Notes: generated by a model not told the origin, from the letters alone. Positions 48,173-60,993 are shown, counted from the stretch's first letter. The stretch: 64,000 nt of DNA from Straminergon stramineum (GCA_963920665.1 OY987263.1:34956547-35020546), one strand, 5' to 3'. Made by a program: numbers and translations.

Positions 48173-49075
48173 CCCCTAAAGTTCCTTGACTATGTTATCA
48201 CCAAAAACTCTCAAAAATTGTCATTTCTAATACAAGTACCAAATTTTTGAAAAATATAATTTTTTGACATATATAATAGTATGATCTTGTAGTAAGCTAG
48301 ATTGAGAAGATGTGGAAAAAATTTCAGAAATTTACACCATGTAGATTGCAAAATATAAGCATTTGAAGTAACTAAAATCCGAGCAGTTGTACTTCACAAG
48401 GTCACATTTGTACCAAAAAATGTCCAAAATGGTGGTGCTTCTTTAGATTCATTCTTCAAGTCAAGTTGTCTACACGCTTGAAAATTTTCAAATCATTTGG
48501 AATTGTGCAACATATAGGAAAAAAATAGTAAGTAGAAAGATGTAGAGAATGACTCAAAATACTAAATTATTAAAAATTTATTAATGGAATTGAAAAATGC
48601 CAATCCCTATAGTTGTAATGTTGTAATAAATAATATACACCTTATTTTATTATTTTTTTTCCAAAAATATTAAAAATTGAGTTAAACAAATGACTTCAAA
48701 GTTTATTTTAGAGTAGGGAATCCATACTTGCCCGCAAATTGAAACATCTCAAAACTTTTGACTCATTGATCTAAATGGAATTATTCAAAGCTTTCTATGT
48801 TTATATGAATCTACAAAACTAATTTCCAATTTTTATTTTTGAAAAAAGTGATTTTTTCAGATCTGACTTAACTACCCGAGTTGAGAAACAAACTACATAT
48901 TAGGCCATAAATTTTGACTCATATTTCCAAATGTCCTGAAATTTAGTGCACATGAAGGATATTCCTTTTCCACACCTTCTATTAAATTTTGGGCCAAAAA
49001 CATGGAAATCTCTAGTCACACATACCTGCCCAAAATTTCTATGTTGTCAAAAAACGCACCTTGGTCCTTTAGGGG
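48173..49075 (+). mobile_element. TTAA-flanked element, type C copy 2 (903 bp)
   Basis: Exact TTAA at 48169-48172 and 49076-49079; ends CCCCTAAAGT and CCTTTAGGGG. Full-length type C interior. No open frame. Confidence 0.85.
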
Positions 49076-49086
49076 TTAAGGATTAA

Positions 49087-49312
49087 CCCTAGAATGTTGG
49101 ATTGGTTACCATGGAAATCATTCTTTTTGCTACCATCTGAGTCATTTGCTTGAAAAATCCCAAGAGCACTCATGAAAGGTCAAACTACTGCTCGAGACCT
49201 CCCTTTTGTACACAAAATTCCAAAAATGAACATCTGAACTTTTGTCTTACACATAGAAGAATCCTTTGTCATCCATGGAACACTTTTAGGCCATGTCATC
49301 CTCATTATAGGG
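49087..49312 (-). mobile_element. Type D element, copy 4 (inverted)
   Basis: TTAA at 49083-49086 and 49313-49316; ends CCCTAGAATG and TTATAGGG. Reverse-orientation type D: GTTACCATGGAAATCATT, GGTCAAACTACTGCTCGAGA-like and CTTTTGTCTTACACATAGAA. It sits 7 nt from the preceding type C element, giving a D-C-D(inverted) cluster. Confidence 0.75.
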
Positions 49313-49316
49313 TTAA

Positions 49317-49872
49317 AAGCCCACGATAAAATGCACCGTGGCCCCAAGATTTTGATGTTTCCCATTTGGTACTCAAATGCTGATGGCACTTGGGTCCATG
49401 CTCCGTCAAAGGCAAACTAATAATTAAGATCCCTCTCCATTACCTTATACCAAATCATCATGACAAAGGAATGTGAAGCCATAAAAAAGGCTGTGGTGTT
49501 TGGTCACAATTAGAGCTTGAGAAATGGTCATCCCTGAGATGGAGGAACTTTCTCCGCACTGCATTTATAATGACATCCAATATGAGGAGACTTTCCATTG
49601 TTTGTTTGTTTTTCTATTGAAAAGTGGAATATCCTTCAAATTAAAGAGGGCAAAAAATCCCACAAGGGCAAAAAAAACAAAACAAAAGGTAATGATGGAG
49701 TTACCAGGAATCAGTCACACCTTCTGCATTAAAGTAATAGAAAATTGCAGAAAAAAAAAAGAAAAAAAAAGAGAGAAAGAAAGGAAAAGAAGAAAGAGAG
49801 AAGGAGAATTTTATAACGGAATGAATTGACTCATGTGGAATGAAATCACATATCACTTTACATTCCTAGGTA
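49317..49872. other. Intergenic with a polypurine tract
   Basis: A nearly pure A/G stretch at about 49745-49808 (AAAAAGAGAGAAAGAAAGGA and similar). A 101-codon frame at 49524-49829 runs through this low-complexity sequence and is not credible as a gene. Confidence 0.5.
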
Positions 49873-50093
49873 AGGTAGACAAATCCATTACCAACCAATG
49901 ATACAATACCACCCAAATGTAGGGCCCTCATTGATTCTATGATGAGAATTTATGACAATAGTACATATTTTAACTTCACTTTAACTTTACAATAAGACAT
50001 ATATTATAGTTTGACATTCTCACTTTAGAATCAATAAGGGACCTACATTTGGGTGGTATTGGATCAAAGGTTGGTATTGGGTAAAGCTACCCT
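49873..50093. mobile_element. 221-bp element with about 75-nt inverted arms
   Basis: CAATACCACCCAAATGTAGG at 49904 pairs with the reverse complement of the segment near 50042-50062. Pairing continues inward through CCTCATTGATTCT / CCTTATTGATTCT and GAGAAT, and outward through ACCAACC to GGTAGAC / GGGTAGCTT. Ends and target duplication are not sharply defined. Superfamily unknown. Confidence 0.7.
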
Positions 50094-50653
50094 CAAAACT
50101 ATTTTTTGGGGTCATCAAAGGGCCAAATTATTGCACCACTTCAAAAACATTGTCAACTTCTTGGTGTACTTGAAAAGTAATATTTATTTGTCAATCTTTT
50201 TCATTTTCGTAAATGATAAGTTGGAATTGTCAAATGTGGATGAAAAAGAACATGGATATAATTAAAGAGACATAATTATTTTCATAATTTATGATGAAAC
50301 TAGTAGAGAATTTTTCATATTGATAGATAACACATAATCTCATTCAACCAAAAATATAACACTCAAATTCACCTATGATTTAAAAGGCTACATTGAAGTC
50401 ACAAACTATATTTGACCACATATTAACGGAATTGGTCTAGTAGGATTATGTCGAAGTGTTTATCTATATTTCCTAAAACATTATAGCTTATTCATACTTA
50501 AACATCTACTTTCAATTTTTTTGCTATTTTGAATTATTTTGATTTAGAATTGGTTTCTAAATCCCCCCCAAAATGCAAAAAAATTAGTTTCAATATTTTT
50601 GAACAAAGAACTTCATTGTTGAAAATGACATTCAAGAAAATTATTTTAGATTG
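50094..50653. other. Intergenic, no feature seen
   Basis: AT-rich sequence without frame or repeat that I could identify. Confidence 0.4.
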
Positions 50654-50657
50654 TTAA

Positions 50658-51550
50658 CTCCGAAAGTTCCAAGGCCTTTTTTCCATAAAAAAATATTCAA
50701 AACTGTCATTTCTATTGCAAAAAGAAAAATACTTAAATTTTTTTTGGCATATCTGACCGTAGAATCTTGCACTAGGCTAGTACAAGAATGCATTGAAGAA
50801 ATTTCAGAAACTTTGACCTCATAGATTGCAAGATATTTGCATTTAAAGTGAAGAAAACAAGTTTTTTTTACACCTTGCTCAATTGGATTTTTTGGCTTCA
50901 AATCTTCTTAACTTAAATTTTTTACACTATTGATTTTGATTTTCCAATTTTTTATGTTGAAGGATTGAGTTGAGAATCAAGGGAAAAAAATCAACAAAAA
51001 ATCACTTTATTTTCATTCATTAAGAGATTGTTAAGTAGAAGTAGGTTTGAGATTGAAGGAAAAACTAAACTATTAATAGCTCTAAGATGGAATTAAAATA
51101 AAATAATCCCAATGGCGAGATTTTTCTATCAAGCACATTTTACCTTGTCTAATTATAAAAATTAAATTAAAAAATGAATTCTAAAAGTTATTTCTTCAAA
51201 AAGATGCTTAGATTCCTTGAAAAACAAGATAGTCCATAACTTTCTCATCAATGGTTTGAGTAGAATGAATCAAAGCTTCAAATGTAGACAAAATATTATA
51301 TTTGAGAAAAACATTGAAAATTGAAAAAATTCAATTTAAAAAAAAATTGGGTTGCCCCTCAAGTTGCTTTCTAGGCTTTAGGTGGCATAACTTTTGCTCC
51401 TAAGTACCAATTGAAAAAAAATTATATTCCCACAAAGCTAATCTCATTTCCTATTATCAAATTTTTTTGAAAAAATCATGTCAAAATTTGAAATCACACA
51501 AGCCTACTCGAAATCCCAAGAGTCACGAAAGGACTTTGAGACTTTAGGGG
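50658..51550 (+). mobile_element. TTAA-flanked element, type C copy 3 (893 bp)
   Basis: TTAA at 50654-50657 and 51551-51554; ends CTCCGAAAGTTCC and ACTTTAGGGG. The interior is diverged type C, with GTCATTTCTATTGCAA, ATCTTGCACTAGGCTAG, CATAGATTGCAAGATAT and GAATGAATCAAAGCTTC-like blocks in order. Confidence 0.75.
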
Positions 51551-51554
51551 TTAA

Positions 51555-52312
51555 ACTATAGCTATATCTCATGAAATTAGGGGCTATGAGTTTTTTGAAA
51601 TCAATGTATATAAAAATAAATTTAAGAATGTGTTTTTGTTTATTAAGTTTATATTTTTTGTATTTAATTTTGAAAAAATGACTTTTGAACCACATCAAAA
51701 TCTACATAGTTTATCAAAAAAATCCCCCCAAAATTTAGGATATAATTCTTCAATTAATACTAAATGATCAATTATGTTACCTATATTTAAGTGAAATTGA
51801 TGTTTTTCAAGGAAGATACTTGACTAATTAGTTGTCTAAAAACTAAGAATCTAAGGGAAGAGCAACAAATGGAGTTACACCACAAAAATCATATCTAATT
51901 AATCATACATGTAAAATATGCCACAACGTGCACATACAATATGCTATATGGAACATGTGGAGTACATTGTGTATTGTGTGATTTAAATAAGAAATTGCTC
52001 CACATTGTTTATTAATCCTTAAATATTTGAAAACCCCTATTCTAGTCATATACATAGATTTGGGGGTATTTCAAGTGTCACAGCCTATATTTATGAGGAT
52101 TTCACATTTGTTTTTATATTAAGATTCATGTACTTCCAATTGATGATCATTTAATAACAATGATGATGAGATGTATTTCCTACAGGAGATCAAAGTTTTT
52201 TATGGGTCTAGCTTGCCCTCATGGCAATGGTTGTTGGGATAAGTGCATGCACTATTATTGCATTCAAAGGTGGCGGGAAGGGATGTGCCTCCGGGGCAAC
52301 CTTAGATCTAAT
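51555..52312. other. Intergenic; one unrecognised Cys-rich frame
   Basis: A 64-codon plus-strand frame at 52160-52354 is Cys-rich (ACPHGNGCWDKCMHYYC) but is overrun at its 3' end by the CACTA-type element at 52313. No family recognised; it may be a fragment of a decayed coding element. Confidence 0.35.
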
Positions 52313-52466
52313 CACTATAACAACCATGTGTTTATTGTGACACATTTAAGGTGACATTCTCTTGTTTTTATATTAACAATAATATCAAATGTTACATCAA
52401 ATACAACATAAAAACTGGTTGAAGTCACCTAAAATGTGTCATAGAAATCACGGGTTTTCTATAGTG
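52313..52466. mobile_element. 154-bp CACTA-type foldback element
   Basis: Begins CACTATAACAACC and ends GGTTTTCTATAGTG. Inverted similarity continues inward through TGTGACACATTTAAGGTGAC against its partner, about 45 nt per arm. AAT flanks both ends (52310-52312, 52467-52469), an exact 3-bp target duplication. Confidence 0.85.
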
Positions 52467-52469
52467 AAT

Positions 52470-53238
52470 GCTCAACAACATTAGTGCAAAACATCTTACA
52501 GCTTGAATGTATATTAGCAAATGCATGACATTGTGCAATCTTGCCATCATCAAAAATTGCAAATAGAATTGAACATGGCGGAGTGATTTAAGTTGGCACT
52601 TGTGTGAAGTGGAATGTTATGTACAAGTAGTGGAAGGAAGAAGGCGGCAATGATGATCTTTTTTTGGAGTATTCATGCGGTTTTGGAATTCAAATGGGTA
52701 CTTTGTAAAGAGGTCAAAGTTTTTTTTTTTATACATAGTATATAAGAGTCAAATTTAATGGATGGCTACATGCCACTAGATTTTGAACTATCGCTAGGCA
52801 TGCTAAAATTCTATTTATAGTGTAGTGCACCAAGTACCAAACATTGCATTCTCAATCTCACAAGATTGTAGCACTTCTCAATATACAACACCTATTTTCA
52901 TTGACCTTGTCACCTCAAACAATCAAGTATATTCGAGTTAGTAATTATGAGTAGGAACGATATATTTTCTATAAACACTTCGAGGACATCATGCACTAAA
53001 GAGAATAAAAAGCTAAAGGAGCCCCAAACATCTTTTCACACAATGTCAAATAGTTGCTTTGATAGGATATGTCCCATGATGTTATTATTGTAATACAAAA
53101 TGGTGGGGATGTGCAAAGCAGATTGCAAAGAGTCATGCCATCGACAAGAAGGCTTATCTCCCAATGCATTGCATATTTGCATTGATTACAACACCACTGG
53201 GCCTATCAATCTCAAAGACATGCCCTAGACAAAGTATA
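52470..53238. other. Intergenic, no feature seen
   Basis: Non-coding AT-rich sequence; GC is slightly higher than in neighbouring blocks, but no frame is usable. Confidence 0.4.
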
Positions 53239-53241
53239 ACT

Positions 53242-53383
53242 CACTACATGAGAAAGGGGTGTTTTAAGTATAGTCTTTTAAGTAATGACCTATAGGGAGT
53301 CTTTATAAAGACTCCCTATAGGTCATTACTTAAAAGACTATACTACTAGGACTATACTTAAAACACCCCTTTCTCTCGTAGTG
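53242..53383. mobile_element. 142-bp CACTA-type near-perfect palindrome
   Basis: Ends CACTACATGAGAAAGGGGTG and its near-complement, ending CCTTTCTCTCGTAGTG. The two halves pair almost completely around a TTTATAAA centre at about 53315. ACT flanks both sides (53239-53241, 53384-53386). One asymmetric CTAGGACTATA insertion lies in the right arm. Confidence 0.9.
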
Positions 53384-53386
53384 ACT

Positions 53387-55016
53387 CCAATATGGAGTGA
53401 CAAATCTAAAGAATTTGAAGTCACTACATCCAACCAATTAAGTCCACCTACATCCATTGCTCATAAATATAGGTAGATTCAATGACAACTACCCTCAATT
53501 CATTCTTGTTAAAGACTTAAAGCTTCCTTTGTTCTATATCAAATTTTAATACAATGCTTTTGTTGGGAAGAGGTGACATGCTTCAAGGTTTAGTTTTCCT
53601 TCGTACTTTTGTGACCTTTTGAAGTCATATTCATACACCTTGGTTACACATAGTTGATGTCATATATTGTATACACATGCATAGCATGCCAATCAAAGGT
53701 CTTCAACACAACATATCTTCCATGGGTTAATTTTAATGACAATGAAATCTATTCATGTTGAATTGTGACCAATTTATTCACTAAAATGTCCTGATGTCCA
53801 CAATTTCAATTTCACTTCCTTGTTTTCTTTGTTTTGAAACTTTTTGTTTCTTGCATGGTTTTTTGTTTAGTTGAATGCGAATTCAATCTTGTAGCACATC
53901 AACAGCATAATTGTCCTCCACTCTTCTAGAAAATTGAAGTTGCCATTAGAGTACTTTTCCTCCATGCTTGAATAGATTGCTGGATACCTTTTAGCCTCAC
54001 AACTATATAAACCCATCACAAATGAACATTTGTAGAATAACACAAGTATTTCAAGTTTTTATCAACTTGTAAGATGGTGGGGTGGGGGGAACTCTCATAG
54101 TTGTCTAAGGTGACAACCAAGCCATGGCATGCAGATGACATTATCCACTTAAAGGCTCTTCAAGCCACTTGGGAAAATAGATGTTGGGGTCAAGCAGGGC
54201 GTGGAAGAAATATACGAACTCAAGGAAACGCAGTAGGTAGTATACATGTGGTAGTCATGGATATATTGGAGACAATGTCCATACAACCACATTGCTTTTC
54301 AAGGTTTACTCCTCTAGCAACAAAAGATGACCCAAGTCTTGTTGCGACATCATTGGATAGTAGAACTTGTAGGATTGGCTACCAATGTAGCTTATTCCAA
54401 TCATAGTGCCTAACATCTTATCAAAGCCCCATCTTCTTGTAGCATTAAGGAGAGGGAGGCAATGTCCTCACTACTTGTGCTATATCCAAGAATTCCTTAG
54501 TTTGTGCCACTTCCAGTTTAAAGATGCATTTGACTAGTGTAGACATACATGTTGAAGGTAGCCACATTCTAGCTATGTATTTGGACACAAGCATGTGAGA
54601 GCACCTAGGGAGGTTTCAACACCTTGCCTACATGTCCATGCTCATAGACTCTTTGCACCATTTTGCCTTGGGGTTGCCTAATCATGTCCAATGATCTACA
54701 CATTCATCTTATAGGATTGCCTCTCCAACACACCAAAACCAAATCCATGACTTAGCTTTGACAAGCAATTGACATGTACTTACTATGACTTCACAACTAT
54801 AGGGAGGTGACTTGTCTAGCTATAGATCCTCCATACAAATGGTAGAAAATGGTGCTTGTGAACGGCATGCCTTTACCTAATTCCAACGTTAGCCATGGGC
54901 ACCATATCCAAGTCAATATATAAGAGGGCCTTTCATTGAGACATCCACATGAAGATAAATTAGGAAACCATGAAATTGGACAATGAGCTTTTAGATGGGC
55001 TACAAGACTTTAGTGG
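53387..55016. other. Intergenic; decayed sequence of uncertain origin
   Basis: Contains a 101-codon plus-strand frame at 54101-54406 with no recognised family and no splice context. GC is a little higher than in the 38-43 kb stretch. It may derive from an old coding transposon, but no domain survives. Confidence 0.35.
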
Positions 55017-55019
55017 CAT

Positions 55020-55306
55020 CACTAGAAGAAAATTGAGTTGAATTTATCAAAAACTATGTTTTACTTGATAGAAACTATGTTATACTCAACAGAAAAGTGT
55101 GGGCTGGATTTTATTGAGTTCTCTTTCATAACGCAAAATTCTGCATTTCAACATTTCAACATAGAATTTGACAAGTGAAATGTAGAATTTTGGGTTAGAA
55201 TGCAAAATTTTGGGTTATGAAGGGAGATCTCATCAAAATCCAACCCATACTTTTTTGTTGAGTAAAATGCAATTTTTGACAAGTTCAACGCAATTTTCTT
55301 CTAGTG
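55020..55306. mobile_element. 287-bp CACTA-type foldback element
   Basis: Ends CACTAGAAGAAAATTGAGTT and CAATTTTCTTCTAGTG form long inverted arms, followed inward by GAATTTATCAAAAA / TTGACAAGTTC pairings and a second palindrome around ATTTTGGGTTA. CAT at 55017-55019 and 55307-55309 is an exact 3-bp target duplication. Confidence 0.9.
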
Positions 55307-55309
55307 CAT

Positions 55310-58070
55310 GGTTTTTAAATGCTACTATTAGGGAGTTATAAGACCCATGATATTCACCATCTCTAGATATTTACAAGAAGTATTGGTTACCTAGAGGTGC
55401 AAGTCTACAATACATATGTCATTGATGAGGACCTCTCTAGTGTATCAACACAATGATCACTTTAATTTTGGAGCACTTCAACCATTGATCGCATACCAAC
55501 TTCTCAATCTCATATTTCTCCTTCAGGTGAATGTTTGTTGTCTTTTGCATAACATCAATTGTTATAGATGAAACCAAGGTTGGGAATTTTAGAGGACAAA
55601 TTCATATTCAAGGGTGTGTAAGTATTAGAAAGTCATAGAGGAATTTAACTTTACATGAAATTGGTACACTACACATTAGTCTACTACATAAACGAATGTT
55701 AGTTTAATAGAAATTGGCTTTAGTAATTTGGAAACAACTTGCCACACAGTTGGTAAAAATGTGAGAGGTCCTCAATCATTAATTGGATCATCGCATTCCT
55801 TGCCAAAGTTGTAACAATCCTAGTGTCATACTCCACAAGTCACAACAACCATTGGCACAAAGTCCAAGACTCGCACCAAAAGTAACAACATGAGAATTGG
55901 TAGCATGTACATTGCAGAGGTGAGTGGTATGCTTGCACCCTACCATAAAGCAACCATTCAACTAGTTGGCATAGCAAGCATAGATGCAATCTTTCATGTC
56001 ATATTTCAATTGACATAGGCCATTGTAGGCATAAATTGCATACACCCAATGCTCTATTGGGTCACCTTCCATTATGTAGCAACAATGACATCCACCTCAT
56101 GAGAAGAATCCAAAGAACAGGAAGTGCTTGTAGATTTTACCCACATCATATGAAGTTGTATGAGTGCATCCACGACACCCATTGTATGAGACCCAAAATA
56201 GAATTTTGAGAAAATAAAAATCCCTCATATGTAGAGTATTCAATGCTAATATAAACAATGATTGTGATGGAACTTCACTTGCCACTACCACCAAAATTCA
56301 TAGCTTAACTATAGTACTTGTGTCCTTCATTGAAATGGTTTGATCAATAAATCCTTATAGTGTGGCATCTCCAAAAGTCATCACCTCACTATATGAGCAT
56401 TATACAATGGCCAATGACTACAATCCCCTTCAAAAGTTTAAGGATTGAACCTCATAGTTTATTCAATAGAAGCATTTAGGAACCTAAAAAATATAAAACA
56501 AAAGAACAAGGCACATTGATAGGCTATTATAAATTACAATAGTATTCAAAAATAATAATGCTATGACAAATCCTCAAAAGTTGAGACTTCGTAGTCTTTG
56601 AGAATCAAAATGGATTTGGGTGTTTTGTATTCAAGAGTATTTTTCTATTAGATTACACTACAAAGTATATAGATTCATTTTTTTTAATGTTTTGAAACTA
56701 AACTCAAAAGTATTTCATATCTTTGCAATGATATTTTTTGGTAAAAACGGCATCAAATGTAAAAATTATGAGAAGTACTAGAATTATATAAATTATAGAT
56801 TTTAAAAATGGTGATAAAATATGAAATGATATTGCAAACCTCTTTACATAGTTACAATGCCTAGTAATTCCTAAAGTTAGAGAATTATACTAATTCTTTG
56901 AAAGCATTTATTGGAATGATTTTTTAAAAATATTCCATTTCAAGTTTTGAGCCTAGCCTACCAAACTACAATCATGTTAGAGGTAGGCTTCATATGTTGA
57001 CTCCAAAATTTTTATTGGACTATAGATTTTTGTGCAAGTTGTTAAAGTTTTGCATACTACTTGAATTTTATCTTAAACCAAAAAAATACTAAGTAGTATG
57101 AAATTATTCATCCTAATAATATGTTGGTGGAATCTACCATGACCTTAGTTCCATTTAATGTTAGTCAAGAAATGTACAAAAAAGAGTGATCAACATTGTA
57201 TTACTATCTTCTCCTTGAAAAGATTTTGTCAAAGTAGGGTTTATGTCAAGGATAATTCAAGAATGAATAAAACTAGATGGTAGGACAGGGCCCTTATAGG
57301 ACCACTTTTGAAGGAAAATTCTAATGCTCTTCAGTCAAAAATCATTGATTGTTTGTGACATCTTTAGATTTAGCATCTTATTAGCACTTGCGGTGTTCCA
57401 AGAACTAGGTCAGTTTACCATCTTACAACAATTGTGGTGAACAAAGAACTAGGCCATTTTCAAATATTAAGCTTTTAAATTGATTTAGGTGTAATTATTT
57501 ATATAACCTGATACAATTCACATTGGATATATATATATAAACAAAATGAAAATTGGCCATTTGTAACAACTCTATGGAGATGGTTATTCATTAAAAAAAC
57601 ATGAAAATAATATTTTACATGTTTCAAAGTGCAAGCAAAAAGTAGTTCCCTTTGTAAACCTCCATTCAACATACAATTTACCATTTTAAGAATTCCTTTT
57701 AAGAAAAATTGCATGTCTACTAGAAGTCCATCCCCTCCAAATTATTATTTTTGGATACTAAATGGTACTACCCCCAAATTGGCAAGTACAACAACAATTG
57801 GGGGCTATTTTTGGATAGTAAAACATTTTTGAAAAATGTGAAAAAGGAGTGAAGGTGTATAATAGTCATACTATGTAGTACCTTACCTATGAATCTTAAG
57901 TCATTTTGAATTAGAACACAAAATTTTTGAACAATCAATATTGAATTAGCACGTAAAGTGTTACAGAAAATAGTGTAGGTCATCACCAAAATACAATAGT
58001 ATCAAAATACCACATACAAATATACATCCAAAAATAGGTTCCTGAAAAGGTCCTTGGGAAGTTTTCAAGA
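55310..58070. other. Intergenic; small hairpin near 57770
   Basis: On the minus strand, about 56060-55820 translates in part to a Cys/His-containing stretch with an in-frame stop; this is not enough to assign a family. A hairpin with CCCCCAAATTG and CAATTGGGGG arms lies at about 57771-57804. No gene. Confidence 0.35.
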
Positions 58071-58074
58071 TTTA

Positions 58075-58295
58075 TCCCATGTAACATCGTTGCGGACACT
58101 AAGTCTGTGGTGGATGGCAAAAGAATCCTTCTAGATAAGACAAAAGTGCAAATGCTCATCCCTAGAATTTTGTGTGAAAAGGGGAGGTCTTGCACAATAG
58201 TTTGCCTTCCAATGAATGCTTTTGGTTTGTTTTCTAAGATTCTCATGGTACCCCCAAAAAATGATTTCTATGGTGACCAAGTTGACGTTCCAAAG
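58075..58295 (+). mobile_element. Type D element, copy 5
   Basis: Left border TTTA at 58071-58074, right TTAA at 58296-58299. The interior matches type D closely: CATCGTTGCGGACACTAAG, GACAAAAGTGCAAATGCTCA, GGGGAGGTCTTGCACAATAG and CTATGGTGACCAA. Confidence 0.7.
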
Positions 58296-58299
58296 TTAA

Positions 58300-59324
58300 T
58301 GACAAACATCATTGTAATGAGTTTCAAGGTTGTCCTTCCATCGAAAGAGAGGATCCCATCATGTCAAATACTACAATATTTCCGAATGTCCCACTATGTG
58401 CAACCAATGGTGACTGTTTCACCGAATGTACTTGCAAAGTGTACATAGCGGGTCCAAAGTGTCGAACCTTCCCCAGCGTCTTTCATGGTGGAGTAGGCCC
58501 TCCTCTTATGGATGACAAAGTTGGCAAGCCAAGAGCGTACGCACGTCGTTGAAGACATCATCTCTCAACGTGACTGGACTACCTTACGAAACCACATTCC
58601 CATTCTACATTACATGGGCAGGCCAATGAAGGAGAAGCGGTGGATTGAATTTAGATTGCCCACATTCAAGTGCTTTCGGCTTTGCCCACTGGACCCAACT
58701 TTAGGTTCAATGAATTCTCTTCCTCAACTTTAGTTGTACTATGGAAACACCACCAAATGATTGTGTAGCCAATTTTTTTAAATTAAATTTTTTTTTTTCA
58801 GGGTGCCCCTCAAACTGATGGATAACAATTTAACACCAGATGTTGAGAATGAGTACTACTGACCACTTCAGGAGCAATCAAGGACAAGCCGCATCAAAGA
58901 AAGGGATGTGACATGACCGTTGCTATAGCAGTTTAAACCCCTGGGGACAAGGGACAAGTCGGAAACTAGTGAGTGGGTATGAATATTAGTGTAGCTATCT
59001 ATTGTTACGATATTTTCCATCTTCAATCTTTCTTTCCTAGCCACTCCTTGCACGCTAACTTTCTGATTTGATTGAATATGCATTGATGAGAAAAAACTCA
59101 GAAGCTTGGCACTTGGTCCAAATTGTTCACGTTTTCAGACATCTGACTAGTTAGTACTCAATTTCACTTACATCAGAAATGGAAGTACGAATGGAAATCA
59201 TAACTGGGTTCTAATCATGGAGTCCACCCAACCATGCTCATGTGATAAGTGATAAGTTAGGGAGGTATCGTTTTCAGTTACACACACAAACTGCAGCTAA
59301 ACTTGTGTGAGGTTTACCTCGTAC
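58300..59324. other. Unidentified patch of higher GC
   Basis: From 58300 to about 58740 GC is clearly above background, with overlapping frames of 63, 73 and 113 codons on the plus strand. None matches a family I know and no consistent exon chain can be built. It could be a gene fragment captured by a transposon. Confidence 0.35.
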
Positions 59325-59328
59325 TTAA

Positions 59329-59570
59329 CCCTCAAGGCTGAAAGAGCCTGTTTTGGACCTCTCACCTGTTCAACAGGTCAAAGTTATAACTTCATTTTCT
59401 TACATTCTCCTAAGTATATCTCAGTGAATTTCATATTATGATGTTCATATTGAATGGGGAAGTTCAAAAGTACAATTGTCATCATGTAGTAAGGTTTAAT
59501 GTACAATGCATACTGTCAATCAAAGTTCAAACTTGTGAAAAAGTACAGAAACTGCTCAGGCCTTCAGGGG
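59329..59570 (+). mobile_element. Candidate TTAA-type element (242 bp)
   Basis: TTAA at 59325-59328; right border TTGA at 59571-59574. Ends CCCTCAAGGC and GGCCTTCAGGGG are inverted matches with one gap. The interior has no second copy in the window. Confidence 0.55.
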
Positions 59571-59574
59571 TTGA

Positions 59575-60990
59575 AGAGTTTGCAGGTAACTTGGTTGGAA
59601 GGCAGTTGTAGATTTTGAGTTTTGGAGGGGCAAAATAAATGATGGCATAAGTAGAATCTAGACATCACATCTTCATTCATTCCTATCATTTTTTCTTCTC
59701 TTTTCATCCCTATATGAATTTGTTCAAAATCTTAGGTTGCATAATACTCATTTGAGCACTGAGATACTGTACTAGTTGCATCATTGAAGAATACACAAAA
59801 TTTGTTTTTTTGGAACATACTTGGATGTACTTCATCCTTTCATGTAACTCCCATAGTAAGCTCTTCAATTAAAACATTCATAATCCAACCAATAGATGTG
59901 ATCTTTGTGTAGGAATCAAGAATGATGTTTGAATATTGTGAATAATAGTTGTACAAGGTCAAATTTCAAAGATTGGTAGATTTTTCAAATCCATGTCAGA
60001 ATTTGAAAGTCCTATTAGCTAGTGAACATTCCTACAATGAGAATCTATTTTTTTTAATCTATATTTTATAAAGGGAACATTTTTGGTAAAGGCTTTGGTG
60101 ACAATTCCAGCTAAAAGTGTGTCCTTATTGGGTGATTTTTTGCACATGTTATAATAAAATTATTCAAAACCTTCCCAATTTGTCACAAGTTGTGATCTGA
60201 GTTATAGTAGAACCATCCATTACCAACTAGCGATGTACAAATAGTATACATTTTAAGAGGTGGGCGATTTTAGAGCCCTATGTCACATCAATTTCAAAAA
60301 TTCATAACTAATTCCACGAAGCTCCAAAAAATATGAAACGACTTGGTTTAGATGCCAATGTCATTTGTCTTTCATGAAAAATTTACTGAAAAATTATTTC
60401 AAGAAGTTTCACCTCCCCAAATTCTGGTTTTAGCTCTTTGATGGGCACTTTACGGACCTCCTACCTTAGATATTCCATGATGGACACCATCGGTTATAAA
60501 AAAAAATATCAAATGCCTTCTCAATTGTAGGGGCAAATCAGAGGATCAATAGAGCAAGCAGAGTCATATATTTGCGCAAGATTGCCTTTGTTATAAAATC
60601 GAGGAAACAGTTGGCCCTAGTATGACCAACTGGACGATACATAAGGATTCGTACAGATTTGGTTGCCAATCCTGGAGACTTGCAGTCCTTTTGCCCACCG
60701 CACTTTGGCACTTTTTCAGGGTGCCCAGTTTGAAACTCAAATCTGTAACTTACAGTAAGTTACCCCACCACCACCACCACTAAATAATTTTTAGTACAAG
60801 GCAGATGATCTTTCCCATTTGGGGGCAGCTGGAGGATTTGCTCATACACCCATTTCAACAAAATTGACTAGCTGGAAAACATGGAAGGATACACTAACTT
60901 ACCACCAAATTTTATATTTTTTGAAACAAAACCAAGCAATCAATTCTAAACTATTTTATTTTTCCAGCTCCAATTGTAATAATTATCAAT
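59575..60990. other. Intergenic with a (CAC)n run
   Basis: A short CAC repeat lies at 60764-60780. No reading frame or other repeat could be assigned. Confidence 0.4.
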
Positions 60991-60993
60991 TAT

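Noticed and set aside
49524..49829. A 101-codon Lys-rich frame
   Set aside because: Half of it is translated from a polypurine tract, and its composition explains the open frame.
55820..56060. A minus-strand Cys/His-rich stretch as a possible gag zinc knuckle
   Set aside because: It has an in-frame stop and no CX2CX4HX4C spacing.
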